Positions 6,879 through 14,060 of a stretch of 14,329 bases of DNA are shown here, one piece after another (the first letter of the stretch is position 1; each line of letters starts with the position of its first letter). The translations under genes were made by a program, and so were the position numbers. The stretch is taken from assembly GCA_947072805.1 (NCBI GenBank), contig CAMTJK010000060.1, positions 1 to 14,329 on the forward strand, read 5' to 3'. Source of the DNA: an uncultured Prevotella sp. GTDB lineage: Bacteria > Bacteroidota > Bacteroidia > Bacteroidales > Bacteroidaceae. A model generated the notes under the pieces. It was not told the origin of the DNA and ran no database searches. It saw nothing but the letters and a program-made list of their open reading frames with translations.

Positions 6879-9287
6879 ATGAGAAGCAAATTTGTTATTT
6901 TAGCTTTATCGCTCGCAACGACAGCCATCGGACAACGAATTGAAAGAGTGTTGAACGACGGATGGTCTTTCTCGCGCGACAAAGAACAATGGGAAGAAGT
7001 GAAAGTGCCGCACGATTGGGCAATAAGCGGTCCGTTCGACAAAAAATGGGACCTGCAATTTGTGGCAATAGAACAAAACAACGAAAAAGAGAAGACAGAA
7101 AAATCCGGACGCTCGGGTGCATTGCCATGGATTGGAAAAGGATACTATAAGGCAAAAATACATATTCCAGACGGTTATAAGCATGCCGAGCTTCTGTTTG
7201 ACGGAGCCATGAGCGAACCAACCGTCAGCGTAAACGGCAAGCGTGCCGGCTTCTGGGCATACGGATACAACGCCTTCAACATAGATATCACTCCCTATAT
7301 AATAAAAGGTGTCGATAATCTAATAGAAGTGGAGCTAACCAATGTTGATGAAAGCAGCAGATGGTATCCAGGAGGCGGAATATACCGTCCCGTAAAGCTT
7401 ATAATGACAAACGATACGCACTTCGAAACCTTCGAAACTTTCGCCTACACCATCAAAGCAGACAAGAAGACAGCCGAGATTGACGTGACAACAAAAGTGG
7501 CAGGAAGACTTGAAGGAAGAAAGATAGGCGTAAACATTGCATTATATGATAATAAAGGACAAATTGTGGCTGAAAGCCATATAGGACAGACAACCGGCGA
7601 CATACACACCGTACTTGACTTGAAAAAGCCGCAGCTGTGGACACCGGAGACTCCTTACCTTTACAAACTTGTCACAAAGCTATACGACAATAACAATCTG
7701 ATAGACCGTCAGACCACCAACATCGGAATACGCACGGTGAAAGTATCTAAAGAAGGTGGTTTTGAGTTGAATGGTCAGACACGCAAGATAAAAGGCGTTT
7801 GCCTACACCACGACCTTGGTCCTTTGGGCGCCGCAATAAACAAGAGCGCACTCATAAGACAGATAAAAATGATGAAAGAGATGGGTTGCGACGCCATACG
7901 CACTGCACACAATATGCCGTCGGAGATGCAGATGGACATCTGCGACTCTCTCGGAATGATGGTTATGGCAGAAAGCTTTGATATGTGGAAGTACGCAAAA
8001 TGCAAGAACGGATATTCTCGTTTCTTCAACGAATGGAGCGACCGCGACATAACCAACCTGGTAAAACACCACCGGAATCATCCCTCTATCGTGATGTGGA
8101 GTATCGGCAACGAAATACCGGAACAGGGAATGAAGGGCGGCAAGGCTATGGCAGAACATCTGCAGAACCTGTGCCACAAGCTCGACTGCTCGCGTCCTGT
8201 GACACAAGGCATGGATCGTGTAGACAACGCTATGAAAACCGGTTTCGCACAAGTCATGGATGTTCCGGGATTCAACTATCGTCTGCACAAATACGAAAAG
8301 GGACTGAAAGAGCTGCCACAGGGTTTCCTGCTCGGTTCCGAGACAGCCTCAACCGTAAGTTCGCGCGGCGTATATAAATTCCCCGTCGAAATATCCAATA
8401 AAGCCCAATATCCCGACGGACAATGTTCCGGATATGATACGGAATACTGCTCATGGAGCAATTTGCCGGATGATGACTGGAAATGGCAGGATGACTACAA
8501 ACAAGTGATTGGCGAATTTGTATGGACCGGATACGACTATCTCGGCGAGCCAACACCATACGACGAATATTGGCCGAGCCGGAGCAGCTACTTTGGAATA
8601 TGCGACCTTGCCGGTCTGCCAAAAGACAGATACTATCTATATCGCAGCAAATGGAACACAAAGGAGCACACCATACATCTTCTGCCTCATTGGACATGGC
8701 TGGACCGCAAAGGAAAAGTCACCCCCGTTTACTGTTATACAGACGGTGAAGAAGGTGAACTCTTCATTAACGGCAAGAGCCAAGGACGTGTGAAAAAGAA
8801 CAAGGATGGACGTCTTGACAGATATCGCCTGCGTTGGAACAACGTGAAATACGAGCCGGGCGAATTGAAAGTAGTGGTATATGACAGTAACGGCAAACAA
8901 ATAGGCGAAGAGACAACCCGCACCGCCGGTACGCCATGCAACATCGAATTGTCGGCAGAATGTATGAATGATGCCAAAGAACCTACACTGCGCGCAGATG
9001 GCGACGATATGGCGTTCATTACCGTATCATTGACAGACAAAGACGGTAACTTCTGCCCTACCGCCGACGACCAACTTACGTTTGAAGTGACAGGAGAAGG
9101 TACTTATCAGGCAGCATGCAATGGGGATGCCACATCGCTTGAGCAGTTTACCAAGCCCCAAATGCGGCTCTTTTCCGGTAAACTTGTGGTCGTGGTACGC
9201 AGTACGAAGAAAGCCGGAACAATAACACTGAAAGTAACAGACAGCAAGCGCAAACTGTCAAAAACAATAGATATAAAGACCATCTAA
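6879..9287 (+). CDS. Exported glycoside hydrolase family 2 enzyme, beta-galactosidase-like
   Basis: This 802-residue enzyme has a signal peptide (about 1-18: MRSKF, a hydrophobic core, AIG before Gln19). The GH2 order follows: an N-terminal sugar-binding jelly roll (about 20-185, with SRWYPGGGIYRPV), an immunoglobulin-like domain (about 190-295), then the TIM barrel (about 295-600). The predicted acid/base is Glu412 in SIVMWSIGNEIP and the nucleophile Glu488 in LLGSETAST. Residues from about 611 resemble the DUF4982 module found in Bacteroidetes beta-galactosidases, and 685-795 resemble the GH2 C-terminal domain 5. The probable activity is exo-hydrolysis of beta-galactosides (or a related beta-glycoside) in the periplasm or at the surface. 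It is the last gene of a tight run with an acyltransferase and a glycosyltransferase. No SusC/SusD pair or sensor, as seen in typical polysaccharide utilisation loci, is present in the window. Confidence 0.92.
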   Translation: MRSKFVILALSLATTAIGQRIERVLNDGWSFSRDKEQWEEVKVPHDWAISGPFDKKWDLQFVAIEQNNEKEKTEKSGRSGALPWIGKGYYKAKIHIPDGYKHAELLFDGAMSEPTVSVNGKRAGFWAYGYNAFNIDITPYIIKGVDNLIEVELTNVDESSRWYPGGGIYRPVKLIMTNDTHFETFETFAYTIKADKKTAEIDVTTKVAGRLEGRKIGVNIALYDNKGQIVAESHIGQTTGDIHTVLDLKKPQLWTPETPYLYKLVTKLYDNNNLIDRQTTNIGIRTVKVSKEGGFELNGQTRKIKGVCLHHDLGPLGAAINKSALIRQIKMMKEMGCDAIRTAHNMPSEMQMDICDSLGMMVMAESFDMWKYAKCKNGYSRFFNEWSDRDITNLVKHHRNHPSIVMWSIGNEIPEQGMKGGKAMAEHLQNLCHKLDCSRPVTQGMDRVDNAMKTGFAQVMDVPGFNYRLHKYEKGLKELPQGFLLGSETASTVSSRGVYKFPVEISNKAQYPDGQCSGYDTEYCSWSNLPDDDWKWQDDYKQVIGEFVWTGYDYLGEPTPYDEYWPSRSSYFGICDLAGLPKDRYYLYRSKWNTKEHTIHLLPHWTWLDRKGKVTPVYCYTDGEEGELFINGKSQGRVKKNKDGRLDRYRLRWNNVKYEPGELKVVVYDSNGKQIGEETTRTAGTPCNIELSAECMNDAKEPTLRADGDDMAFITVSLTDKDGNFCPTADDQLTFEVTGEGTYQAACNGDATSLEQFTKPQMRLFSGKLVVVVRSTKKAGTITLKVTDSKRKLSKTIDIKTI

Positions 9288-9330
9288 TTGGCTATAAGCA
9301 TCCTATAAAGATATACCGTTAGAAAAATAA

Positions 9331-9401
9331 TCAGCCACGCATTTCACTTGTGCCAAAGAAACTTACCGTTTCCGCTAATTCCTTGTGAAATACGTGGCTG
9401 A
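9331..9401. terminator. Long 17-bp stem-loop, probable terminator between convergent genes
   Basis: The arms 9331-9347 and 9385-9401 are reverse complements over 17 bp with a single mismatch. They enclose a 37-base loop that itself holds a 5-bp hairpin (GAAAC 9358-9362, GTTTC 9368-9372). The stem begins 43 bases after the GH2 stop. Read on the minus strand, the stem is followed at once by TTATTTTT, an intrinsic-terminator-like U tract, so it would stop transcripts coming from the OmpA-domain gene and the small ORF. On the plus strand no U tract follows, so termination of the GH2 transcript is less certain. A MITE-like or structured-RNA origin is the alternative. Confidence 0.6.
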
Positions 9402-9444
9402 ATTGTAATAACAGGCTCTTGATTACCCGAAAGAAGTATTCATG

Positions 9445-9558
9445 TCAGTTATACCACACCGACGTCTCCTTAATACCATAACGCTCGTTTACATCCTCAT
9501 TATAGATGTTGTCGAGTTCGTAATACTCTTCCCCATAGCATTTTCTCTTCGATTTCAT
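9445..9558 (-). CDS. Candidate small protein, 37 residues, unknown function
   Basis: The ORF begins at the ATG at 9558-9556 and ends at the TGA at 9447-9445. The product starts MKSKRKCYGEEYYELDNI and ends ETSVWYN. After a basic N-terminus it is acidic and rich in Tyr, Glu and Asn, with no hydrophobic segment and one cysteine. GGAGG (plus positions 9566-9570) stands 7 bases before the ATG, an ideal Shine-Dalgarno, which is uncommon for this phylum. An in-frame upstream ATG at 9588 would extend it to 47 residues. A TAnnTTTG box at 9682-9689 could drive it, and the 9331-9401 stem-loop with a minus-strand U tract lies just downstream, so the stretch has the layout of a small transcription unit. 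I do not recognise a family, and chance cannot be excluded at this length. Confidence 0.42.
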   Translation of the reverse strand: MKSKRKCYGEEYYELDNIYNEDVNERYGIKETSVWYN

Positions 9559-9681
9559 AGTTGTTCCTCCACGACCTTTCAGTTCCATCAGGTCTGTTTA
9601 TCATTATACAGAATGCGGAACGACATCCCCTTACAGATGCACGAATAGCTGTTTATATATTACTTTCCATCTGTATGATAG

Positions 9682-9689
9682 CAAATGTA
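9682..9689 (-). promoter_or_regulatory. Possible -7 element upstream of the small minus-strand ORF
   Basis: On the minus strand this reads TACATTTG, a full match to TAnnTTTG. No TTTG is found at the expected 19-21 bases upstream; a TTTTG lies too close. It is about 124 bases upstream of the ATG at 9558. Support is weak because only one element is present. Confidence 0.25.
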
Positions 9690-9841
9690 TGCAAAATAGC
9701 TGTTCGTTGTTCCTGTTAATAATGCTTTTTAATTTAAAAAAGATAAAACTCGCTAGAGAGAAGACACATAACAAGCGCATATGAGACAATGATTTCAATG
9801 TCCTTTTATCCAATGTCATATCCGGACTTAATGTTCCAGCC

Positions 9842-9894
9842 CTACCTGGTAGCGTCTATAAACACACCGCTACCTTGTAGTATCTATAAACATA
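9842..9894. repeat. Imperfect 28-bp-period tandem repeat spanning a stop codon
   Basis: The units at 9842-9866 and 9870-9894 match at 21 of 25 positions (both contain CTACCT, GTAG and TCTATAAACA in register). The second unit encodes the last residues and TAG stop of the OmpA-domain gene on the minus strand. The first is a diverged copy just after the stop, out of frame by one base. The first unit also contains the small palindrome CTACCTGGTAG. Confidence 0.7.
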
Positions 9895-11015
9895 ACCACC
9901 CTGTTGAAGTCCAACTCATCGAAAAGTTCGTCGGTAGCACCCAGTCCCTTAACTGTGAGACGGTCTGAAGATATGCCATAGCGCTTTACGAGGGCATTTT
10001 TAACAGCCTTCGCACGTGCTTCTGACAGGCGCTGGTTAAATTCGCCGTTTCCCTCCGGCGAAGCATAGCCCTTTATCATTATATGCGCGTCGGGATGGTT
10101 CTTCATATACGTAGCCACCATGGATATACTTGCATACTGGGCGGCATCGATAGTACTCTTACCCTGGCGAAAGATGACTGAAGGCTGGAGCACATTGGTT
10201 GTTTTCGTCTCATTGACAATCACAGCCGGCTGCCTTTCTTCCAGCATTGCCTCAAGATTAGCGATGGTCTGACGACCGGCCTCCAACGCCATGTCATACG
10301 CATTCAGTTCAGAGCGCATTTCATTGATACGGTCCAGCAGCACATCTATTTCCATTTGGTCCCGCAGCTCGGCGAGTACGAAATTATGGGTGGCGTTACT
10401 ATTTCCAAACTTATAGTTTACACCCACAATCAGCCCCAATGCCGAATTGTTAAGATTGAAGTTTGTCTTACCATCATCCACATCCAATCCGTAAGAGATG
10501 TTAGGTTCAATATAAATCTGCCATGCCCTGGTCTGACCTATATTGAAGATGAAGTCAATACCGAGTTTGGATGTCAGCATATCATTATCTGCAGGTCGGT
10601 GATTTTGGGTTCCGAAGATATGTCCCCAGCCTAGGCCATAAATTCCTGCGATTTCGAAGAAACGCGGTTCACCCGGATAGCCCCCGAAGAGATTACTGAA
10701 GTTAGTCGTACCGAGCAACGACACGTTTATACCCTTGATTGCAGTTCCGAGCGGGCGGTTCTCGCTGCCCTTATTGTTGAGATAAGCTTCCCCCTCGATA
10801 GCCAAGCCAAACACGGGGGTTATATATCTTCCTGCACGCAATCCGAAAGAGGGGTTTAGGTTACTGAACACCTTTGTCCCGGTGGTCTTGAAGTTCTCTC
10901 CACCATTGATACCGATGTACCAATTATCAGACAGTTTACTGTCTTCAACCGTCTGAGCCGGCAATGCCTGCACCGCTGTAACAGCAACAACGAGTGCTAA
11001 AATCTGTTTTTTCAT
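9870..11015 (-). CDS. Outer-membrane beta-barrel protein with C-terminal OmpA domain
   Basis: This 381-residue protein has a signal peptide (1-20, ending ALPA before Gln21). Residues 25-205 have alternating hydrophobic and aromatic strands typical of an OmpA-like eight-stranded barrel. Residues about 213-262 (ELRDQMEIDVLLDRI onward) form a heptad-rich, probably coiled-coil periplasmic linker. Residues 278-379 form the OmpA/Pal/MotB domain, with the signature NQRLSEARAKAVKNAL near 327-342. The protein should span the outer membrane and may contact peptidoglycan. Of the two residues that bind diaminopimelate in OmpA domains, the Arg is kept (Arg334), but the Asp position reads Ser319 in GYASPEG, so binding may differ. 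The gene converges on the GH2 gene and diverges from cobU, with its own likely promoter at 11167-11198 and a leader of about 145 bases. Confidence 0.9.
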   Translation of the reverse strand: MKKQILALVVAVTAVQALPAQTVEDSKLSDNWYIGINGGENFKTTGTKVFSNLNPSFGLRAGRYITPVFGLAIEGEAYLNNKGSENRPLGTAIKGINVSLLGTTNFSNLFGGYPGEPRFFEIAGIYGLGWGHIFGTQNHRPADNDMLTSKLGIDFIFNIGQTRAWQIYIEPNISYGLDVDDGKTNFNLNNSALGLIVGVNYKFGNSNATHNFVLAELRDQMEIDVLLDRINEMRSELNAYDMALEAGRQTIANLEAMLEERQPAVIVNETKTTNVLQPSVIFRQGKSTIDAAQYASISMVATYMKNHPDAHIMIKGYASPEGNGEFNQRLSEARAKAVKNALVKRYGISSDRLTVKGLGATDELFDELDFNRVVMFIDTTR

Positions 11016-11166
11016 ACCACTGACTTTTTAAAGGTGGGTCCGATAGTTCCCGCCGAAAGTTAAACAATAGCCGGTCTGTCGTCATTCCGGAAATTATGAG
11101 CGACATATCCCGCATAAAACGTAAAAACACCATTCATGAGTAATTCTCTTTAGTTGATAACTATCG

Positions 11167-11198
11167 CAAAATAAGCAAAATTTCCACATCTCTCCAAA
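11167..11198 (-). promoter_or_regulatory. Probable promoter of the OmpA-domain gene
   Basis: On the minus strand TTTG (plus positions 11195-11198) is followed after 20 bases by TTATTTTG (11167-11174), one mismatch from TAnnTTTG. Transcription would start near 11160, leaving a leader of about 145 bases before the ATG at 11015. A long leader is common for abundant outer-membrane proteins. Confidence 0.5.
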
Positions 11199-11308
11199 CC
11201 TTTTAGATAAGCACAATAATTAATAACAGAAATGTAACAATAGGGCTTTTATCATGGTCTGAAATTTAGATTTATATGGCAAAAAAGCGTAAAAAGATGT
11301 TTCTTCCT

Positions 11309-11339
11309 TTTGCTTTATCTCATAATTAAACTACCTTTG
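11309..11339 (+). promoter_or_regulatory. Near-consensus Bacteroidetes promoter of cobUTS
   Basis: TTTG at 11309-11312, a 19-base spacer, and TACCTTTG at 11332-11339 match every defined position of the Bacteroidetes promoter. Transcription would start near 11346, about 45 bases before the first ATG of cobU. No operator-like dyad of note overlaps it. Confidence 0.75.
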
Positions 11340-11390
11340 CGCCTTAGTTACGGTTTTGTTCACGTTTCAGACCTATAGAACCGAAACAAC

Positions 11391-11939
11391 ATGAAGAATA
11401 CATGTATGAAACGAATTATTATGATAACGGGCGGACAGCGTTCCGGAAAAAGTCAATACGCCGAACGACTTGCCTTAAACCTGAGTGAGAACCCTATATA
11501 TGTGGCTACAGCCCACGTCTGGGACGACGAGTTTCGCAAGAGGGTGGAAAACCATCAGCAGAGGCGTGGCAAACAGTGGACCAACATCGAGGAAGAGAAA
11601 TACCTGAGCCGACACGACATAAGCGGAAGGGTAGCCGTGATAGACTGCATTACGCTCTGGTGTACCAACTTCTTCTTCAATCGCGGGAAAGCCGAATGGG
11701 AACAGCCAACCGTCGATGAGGCTCTCGATGCTGTAAAGAATGAATTTGACCGCTTTACATCCCAGGATGCAACTTTCATCTTCGTCACCAACGAGATTGG
11801 CAGCGGCGGAGTGAGCGACAATGTTATACAGCGGCGCTTTACCGACCTTGAAGGGTGGATGAACCAGTATGTGGCATCAAAAGCTGACGAGGTGGTATTG
11901 ATGGTGAGTGGCATTCCACTGAAAATAAAGGGCAAATAG
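11391..11939 (+). CDS. cobU: Adenosylcobinamide kinase / adenosylcobinamide-phosphate guanylyltransferase
   Basis: This 182-residue bifunctional cytoplasmic enzyme of cobalamin nucleotide-loop assembly phosphorylates adenosylcobinamide and then transfers GMP to give adenosylcobinamide-GDP. The P-loop GGQRSGKS is at residues 14-21. His55 in RVENHQQRR is the probable guanylylated histidine, and TNEIGSGG near residue 131 is the second conserved CobU motif. The length is normal for the family. The start is uncertain: in-frame ATGs at 11391, 11406 and 11421 all precede the P-loop, and most CobU proteins begin only a few residues before it, so 11406 or 11421 is at least as likely as 11391. It is the first gene of the cob run, downstream of a near-consensus promoter, with cobT following after 105 bases. 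Confidence 0.93.
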   Translation: MKNTCMKRIIMITGGQRSGKSQYAERLALNLSENPIYVATAHVWDDEFRKRVENHQQRRGKQWTNIEEEKYLSRHDISGRVAVIDCITLWCTNFFFNRGKAEWEQPTVDEALDAVKNEFDRFTSQDATFIFVTNEIGSGGVSDNVIQRRFTDLEGWMNQYVASKADEVVLMVSGIPLKIKGK

Positions 11940-12044
11940 GCTCTAACTGCTGCTGCCTGACACACGAAGCACAGGCCTGAGAATATCTGGACCCATTTAC
12001 AAAACCTCCCACATCCTATTACCTTTAACCAAAAATGTCTTATT

Positions 12045-13145
12045 ATGCACCGGTTCAATATTGAAACGCCCGACAATTCCATGCGCGAGGCGATACAATC
12101 TAAGATTGACAATCTGAACAAACCCAAAGGCTCGCTTGGAAGGCTTGAGTCACTTGCCATGCAAATATGTCTTGTACAACAGACCTTGTCACCCGTTCTG
12201 CAGAAACCACAGCATCTACTTCTTGGTGCCGACCATGGTATAGAGCGAGAGGGCGTGAGCGTCTCGCCACGGGAAATAACGTGGCAACAGATGATAAACT
12301 TCACTCGAGGTGGCGGTGGAGTAAATATGTTCTGCAGGCAGCATGGCTTCAAACTCAACCTCGTGGATGTTGGTGTGGACTACGACTTGAGCGGATTTCC
12401 GGAAATAGCCAACCGCAAGATAGCTGCCGGTACGGACAATTTTCTGTATCGTCCTGCCATGAGTGAAGAACAGCTCGACCGTGCCATCATGGTTGGAGCA
12501 GATCTCGTGGACAAGTGCGCATCCGAGGGTACAAACATCATCTGCATTGGCGAGATGGGCATAGCCAACACATCACCGTCAAGCGTATGGATGAGCCTTT
12601 TCGGCAATATTCCTCTGGAGGAATGCATCGGAGCCGGTGCCGGACTTGACCAACCAGGCATACGTCACAAGTACGACGTACTTAAAAGAGCCGTAAGTAA
12701 CTTCTTCGACACGTGCAATAATAACGGTATCTGCACCGATTTAACAGCAGAGTATGACAACAGTAACAAACGCATGGCAGCAAATGAATATATAATAAGG
12801 TATTTCGGTGGCTTCGAAATGGTGGCTGCCATTGGCGCTATGCTCCGTGCAGCCGAACGGCATCTACTCGTAATGGTAGACGGATTCATCATGACAGCAT
12901 GTGCCCTGGCTGCATCAAGACTATATCCGGCAGCCGTTCCATACATGATTTTCGGTCATTGCGGCGACGAGAGCGGTCACCGCCGCATGCTATCGCTCCT
13001 GAATGCCGAACCGCTTCTGTCGCTCGGACTTCGCCTTGGAGAGGGAACGGGTGCTCTATGCTCATATCCTATCATAGAGAGTGCTGTAAGAATGATTAAC
13101 GAAATGAATAACTTCCGAAATGCGAATATCACTAAATACTTCTAA
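12045..13145 (+). CDS. cobT: Nicotinate-nucleotide--dimethylbenzimidazole phosphoribosyltransferase
   Basis: This 366-residue cytoplasmic enzyme makes alpha-ribazole 5'-phosphate from nicotinate mononucleotide and a lower-ligand base such as 5,6-dimethylbenzimidazole. Family features in order are KPKGSLGRLESLAMQI (about 26-41), the LGADHGIEREGVS loop (about 63-75), FTRGGGGVNMFC (about 86-97), the CIGEMGIANT glycine-rich motif (about 167-176), and GEGTGA near the C-terminus, where Glu333 is the predicted catalytic base (the counterpart of Glu317 in Salmonella CobT). The length is close to the usual 350. Which base is used as lower ligand cannot be told from the sequence. Its last 26 bases overlap the start of cobS, which implies translational coupling. 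Confidence 0.95.
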   Translation: MHRFNIETPDNSMREAIQSKIDNLNKPKGSLGRLESLAMQICLVQQTLSPVLQKPQHLLLGADHGIEREGVSVSPREITWQQMINFTRGGGGVNMFCRQHGFKLNLVDVGVDYDLSGFPEIANRKIAAGTDNFLYRPAMSEEQLDRAIMVGADLVDKCASEGTNIICIGEMGIANTSPSSVWMSLFGNIPLEECIGAGAGLDQPGIRHKYDVLKRAVSNFFDTCNNNGICTDLTAEYDNSNKRMAANEYIIRYFGGFEMVAAIGAMLRAAERHLLVMVDGFIMTACALAASRLYPAAVPYMIFGHCGDESGHRRMLSLLNAEPLLSLGLRLGEGTGALCSYPIIESAVRMINEMNNFRNANITKYF

Positions 13146-13908
13146 ATGGTATGACAGAGTGTGGGCGTCACTTATCTTCTTTACACGCCTTCCTTTCTGG
13201 CGCATACATCAACCACCTCGCGAATGCTACAGCACCGTGGTGGAACACTGGCCACTTACCGGCTGGCTTACGGGTGGAGCAATGGCTTCGGTCATCTACT
13301 TCGGCAGCTATTGGCTTCCCTACCCCATCGTCATCATACTTGCCATGGCATGCCGCGTGTTGCTTACAGGTGCTCTTCATGAAGACGGACTTTGCGATTT
13401 CTTTGACGGATTCGGCGGAGGAGGCACCGACAGAAAACGCATTCTTGACATAATGAAAGACTCGCGCATAGGCACCTATGGTGTACTTGGCATCGTGTTT
13501 TACGAAATGTTGCTTTTCGCAGCACTCTTTTCCATGCCTCCATATACGGCGGCCCTTACCGTGATGGCAGCCGATCCTTTTTCAAAAATGATTGCAAGCC
13601 AATTGGTTATGATGATGTCCTATGCCCGTACAGAAGAAGAATCGAAAGCCAAGACCGTATACCGGAAAATGAATGTCAAGGCATGTGTAATCCTCGCCAT
13701 ACAGGGACTGCTACCACTCTGCATATATATTTACCTGCTCAACAGCTTCATCGACTGGCATATACTCGTATTCACTCCATGTATAGTGATGTATTTCATA
13801 TACCTGCTCATCTGGAAACGTCTGCACGGATATACAGGCGACTGCTGCGGAGCAATGTTTCTTCTCGTAGAGCTTTCGTTTTATCTGACTGCAGCAAGCA
13901 TGTTATAA
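13120..13908 (+). CDS. cobS: Adenosylcobinamide-GDP ribazoletransferase (cobalamin synthase)
   Basis: This 262-residue polytopic inner-membrane enzyme joins adenosylcobinamide-GDP to alpha-ribazole phosphate, the condensing step of B12 assembly. The CobS signature is clear: HEDGLCDFFDGFGGGG with the acidic cluster at Glu88, Asp89, Asp93 and Asp96, followed by ILDIMKDSRIGTYG. Several hydrophobic helices follow, as usual for about 250-residue CobS proteins. The ATG at 13120 lies inside cobT (26-base overlap); no later in-frame ATG precedes the conserved SLIFFTRLP stretch, though a GTG at 13159 is possible. The expected next gene of many such operons, cobC (alpha-ribazole phosphatase), is absent; instead the strand becomes non-coding and rich in inverted repeats. 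Confidence 0.93.
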   Translation: MRISLNTSKWYDRVWASLIFFTRLPFWRIHQPPRECYSTVVEHWPLTGWLTGGAMASVIYFGSYWLPYPIVIILAMACRVLLTGALHEDGLCDFFDGFGGGGTDRKRILDIMKDSRIGTYGVLGIVFYEMLLFAALFSMPPYTAALTVMAADPFSKMIASQLVMMMSYARTEEESKAKTVYRKMNVKACVILAIQGLLPLCIYIYLLNSFIDWHILVFTPCIVMYFIYLLIWKRLHGYTGDCCGAMFLLVELSFYLTAASML

Positions 13909-13972
13909 AGCCGATTCTGCCTTTTTACTCTACCGACATATTTTTGTTTAATTCCAATGACCGTTTCTATAT

Positions 13973-14041
13973 TATGTGATACTGTCGGCTGATGCCGCTC
14001 GTAGCTACTCAGTCTTTTTTTTTTAAGGAAAGTATCACATA
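13973..14041. repeat. 11-bp perfect inverted repeat bounding a 69-base segment
   Basis: TATGTGATACT at 13973-13983 and AGTATCACATA at 14031-14041 are exact reverse complements, 47 bases apart. The interior holds the terminator-like stems and a run of ten T. It could be the outer stem of a long RNA structure after cobS or the ends of a very small mobile repeat; no target-site duplication is evident. Confidence 0.55.
13981..14024 (+). terminator. Possible terminator of the cobUTS transcript
   Basis: ACTG (13981-13984) pairs with CAGT (14010-14013), enclosing the hairpin CGGC-TGAT-GCCG and the self-complementary GTAGCTAC, followed directly by ten T (14015-14024). The T run after paired sequence 73 bases past the cobS stop fits an intrinsic terminator, but the individual stems are short. 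Confidence 0.4.
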
Positions 14042-14060
14042 TAATTGTCCTCGATCCATA

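Larger units (their letters stand above)
9288..9869. other. Convergent intergenic region between the GH2 and OmpA-domain genes
   Basis: This 582-base gap lies between convergent genes. It holds a long stem-loop (9331-9401), a small minus-strand ORF with a good ribosome-binding site (9445-9558), a minus-strand TAnnTTTG box (9682-9689), a 10-base direct repeat AATAGCTGTT (9644-9653 and 9695-9704), and part of a tandem repeat (9842-9894). Two longer open frames in the gap (plus 9442-9648 and minus 9631-9819) show no family features and look like chance. Confidence 0.6.
11016..11390. other. Divergent intergenic region between the OmpA-domain gene and cobU
   Basis: This 375-base AT-rich gap contains two divergent promoters about 110 bases apart and no convincing ORF. 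I looked for a cobalamin riboswitch in front of cobU. The transcript leader from the predicted promoter is only about 45 bases, too short for a full B12-binding aptamer. Confidence 0.6.

Noticed and set aside
9442..9648. Plus-strand ORF of 68 codons in the same gap
   Set aside because: It is the complement of the better-supported small minus-strand ORF with its Shine-Dalgarno. Its hydrophobic translation comes from the antisense of charged codons.
9631..9819. Minus-strand ORF of 62 codons in the GH2-OmpA gap
   Set aside because: The product reads as a translation of AT-rich DNA, with no family features or ribosome-binding site. The possible -7 box at 9682 lies inside it.
11340..11390. Possible cobalamin riboswitch or attenuator in front of cobU
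   Set aside because: Only about 45 leader bases lie between the predicted start and the ATG, too few for a B12 aptamer. The visible complementarity (CGGTT/AACCG) is just 5 bp.
11997..12027. Possible internal promoter before cobT (TTTA-like element, 20 bases, TACCTTTA)
   Set aside because: Both elements miss the final G of the consensus, and the predicted start would leave only about 10 bases before the ATG.
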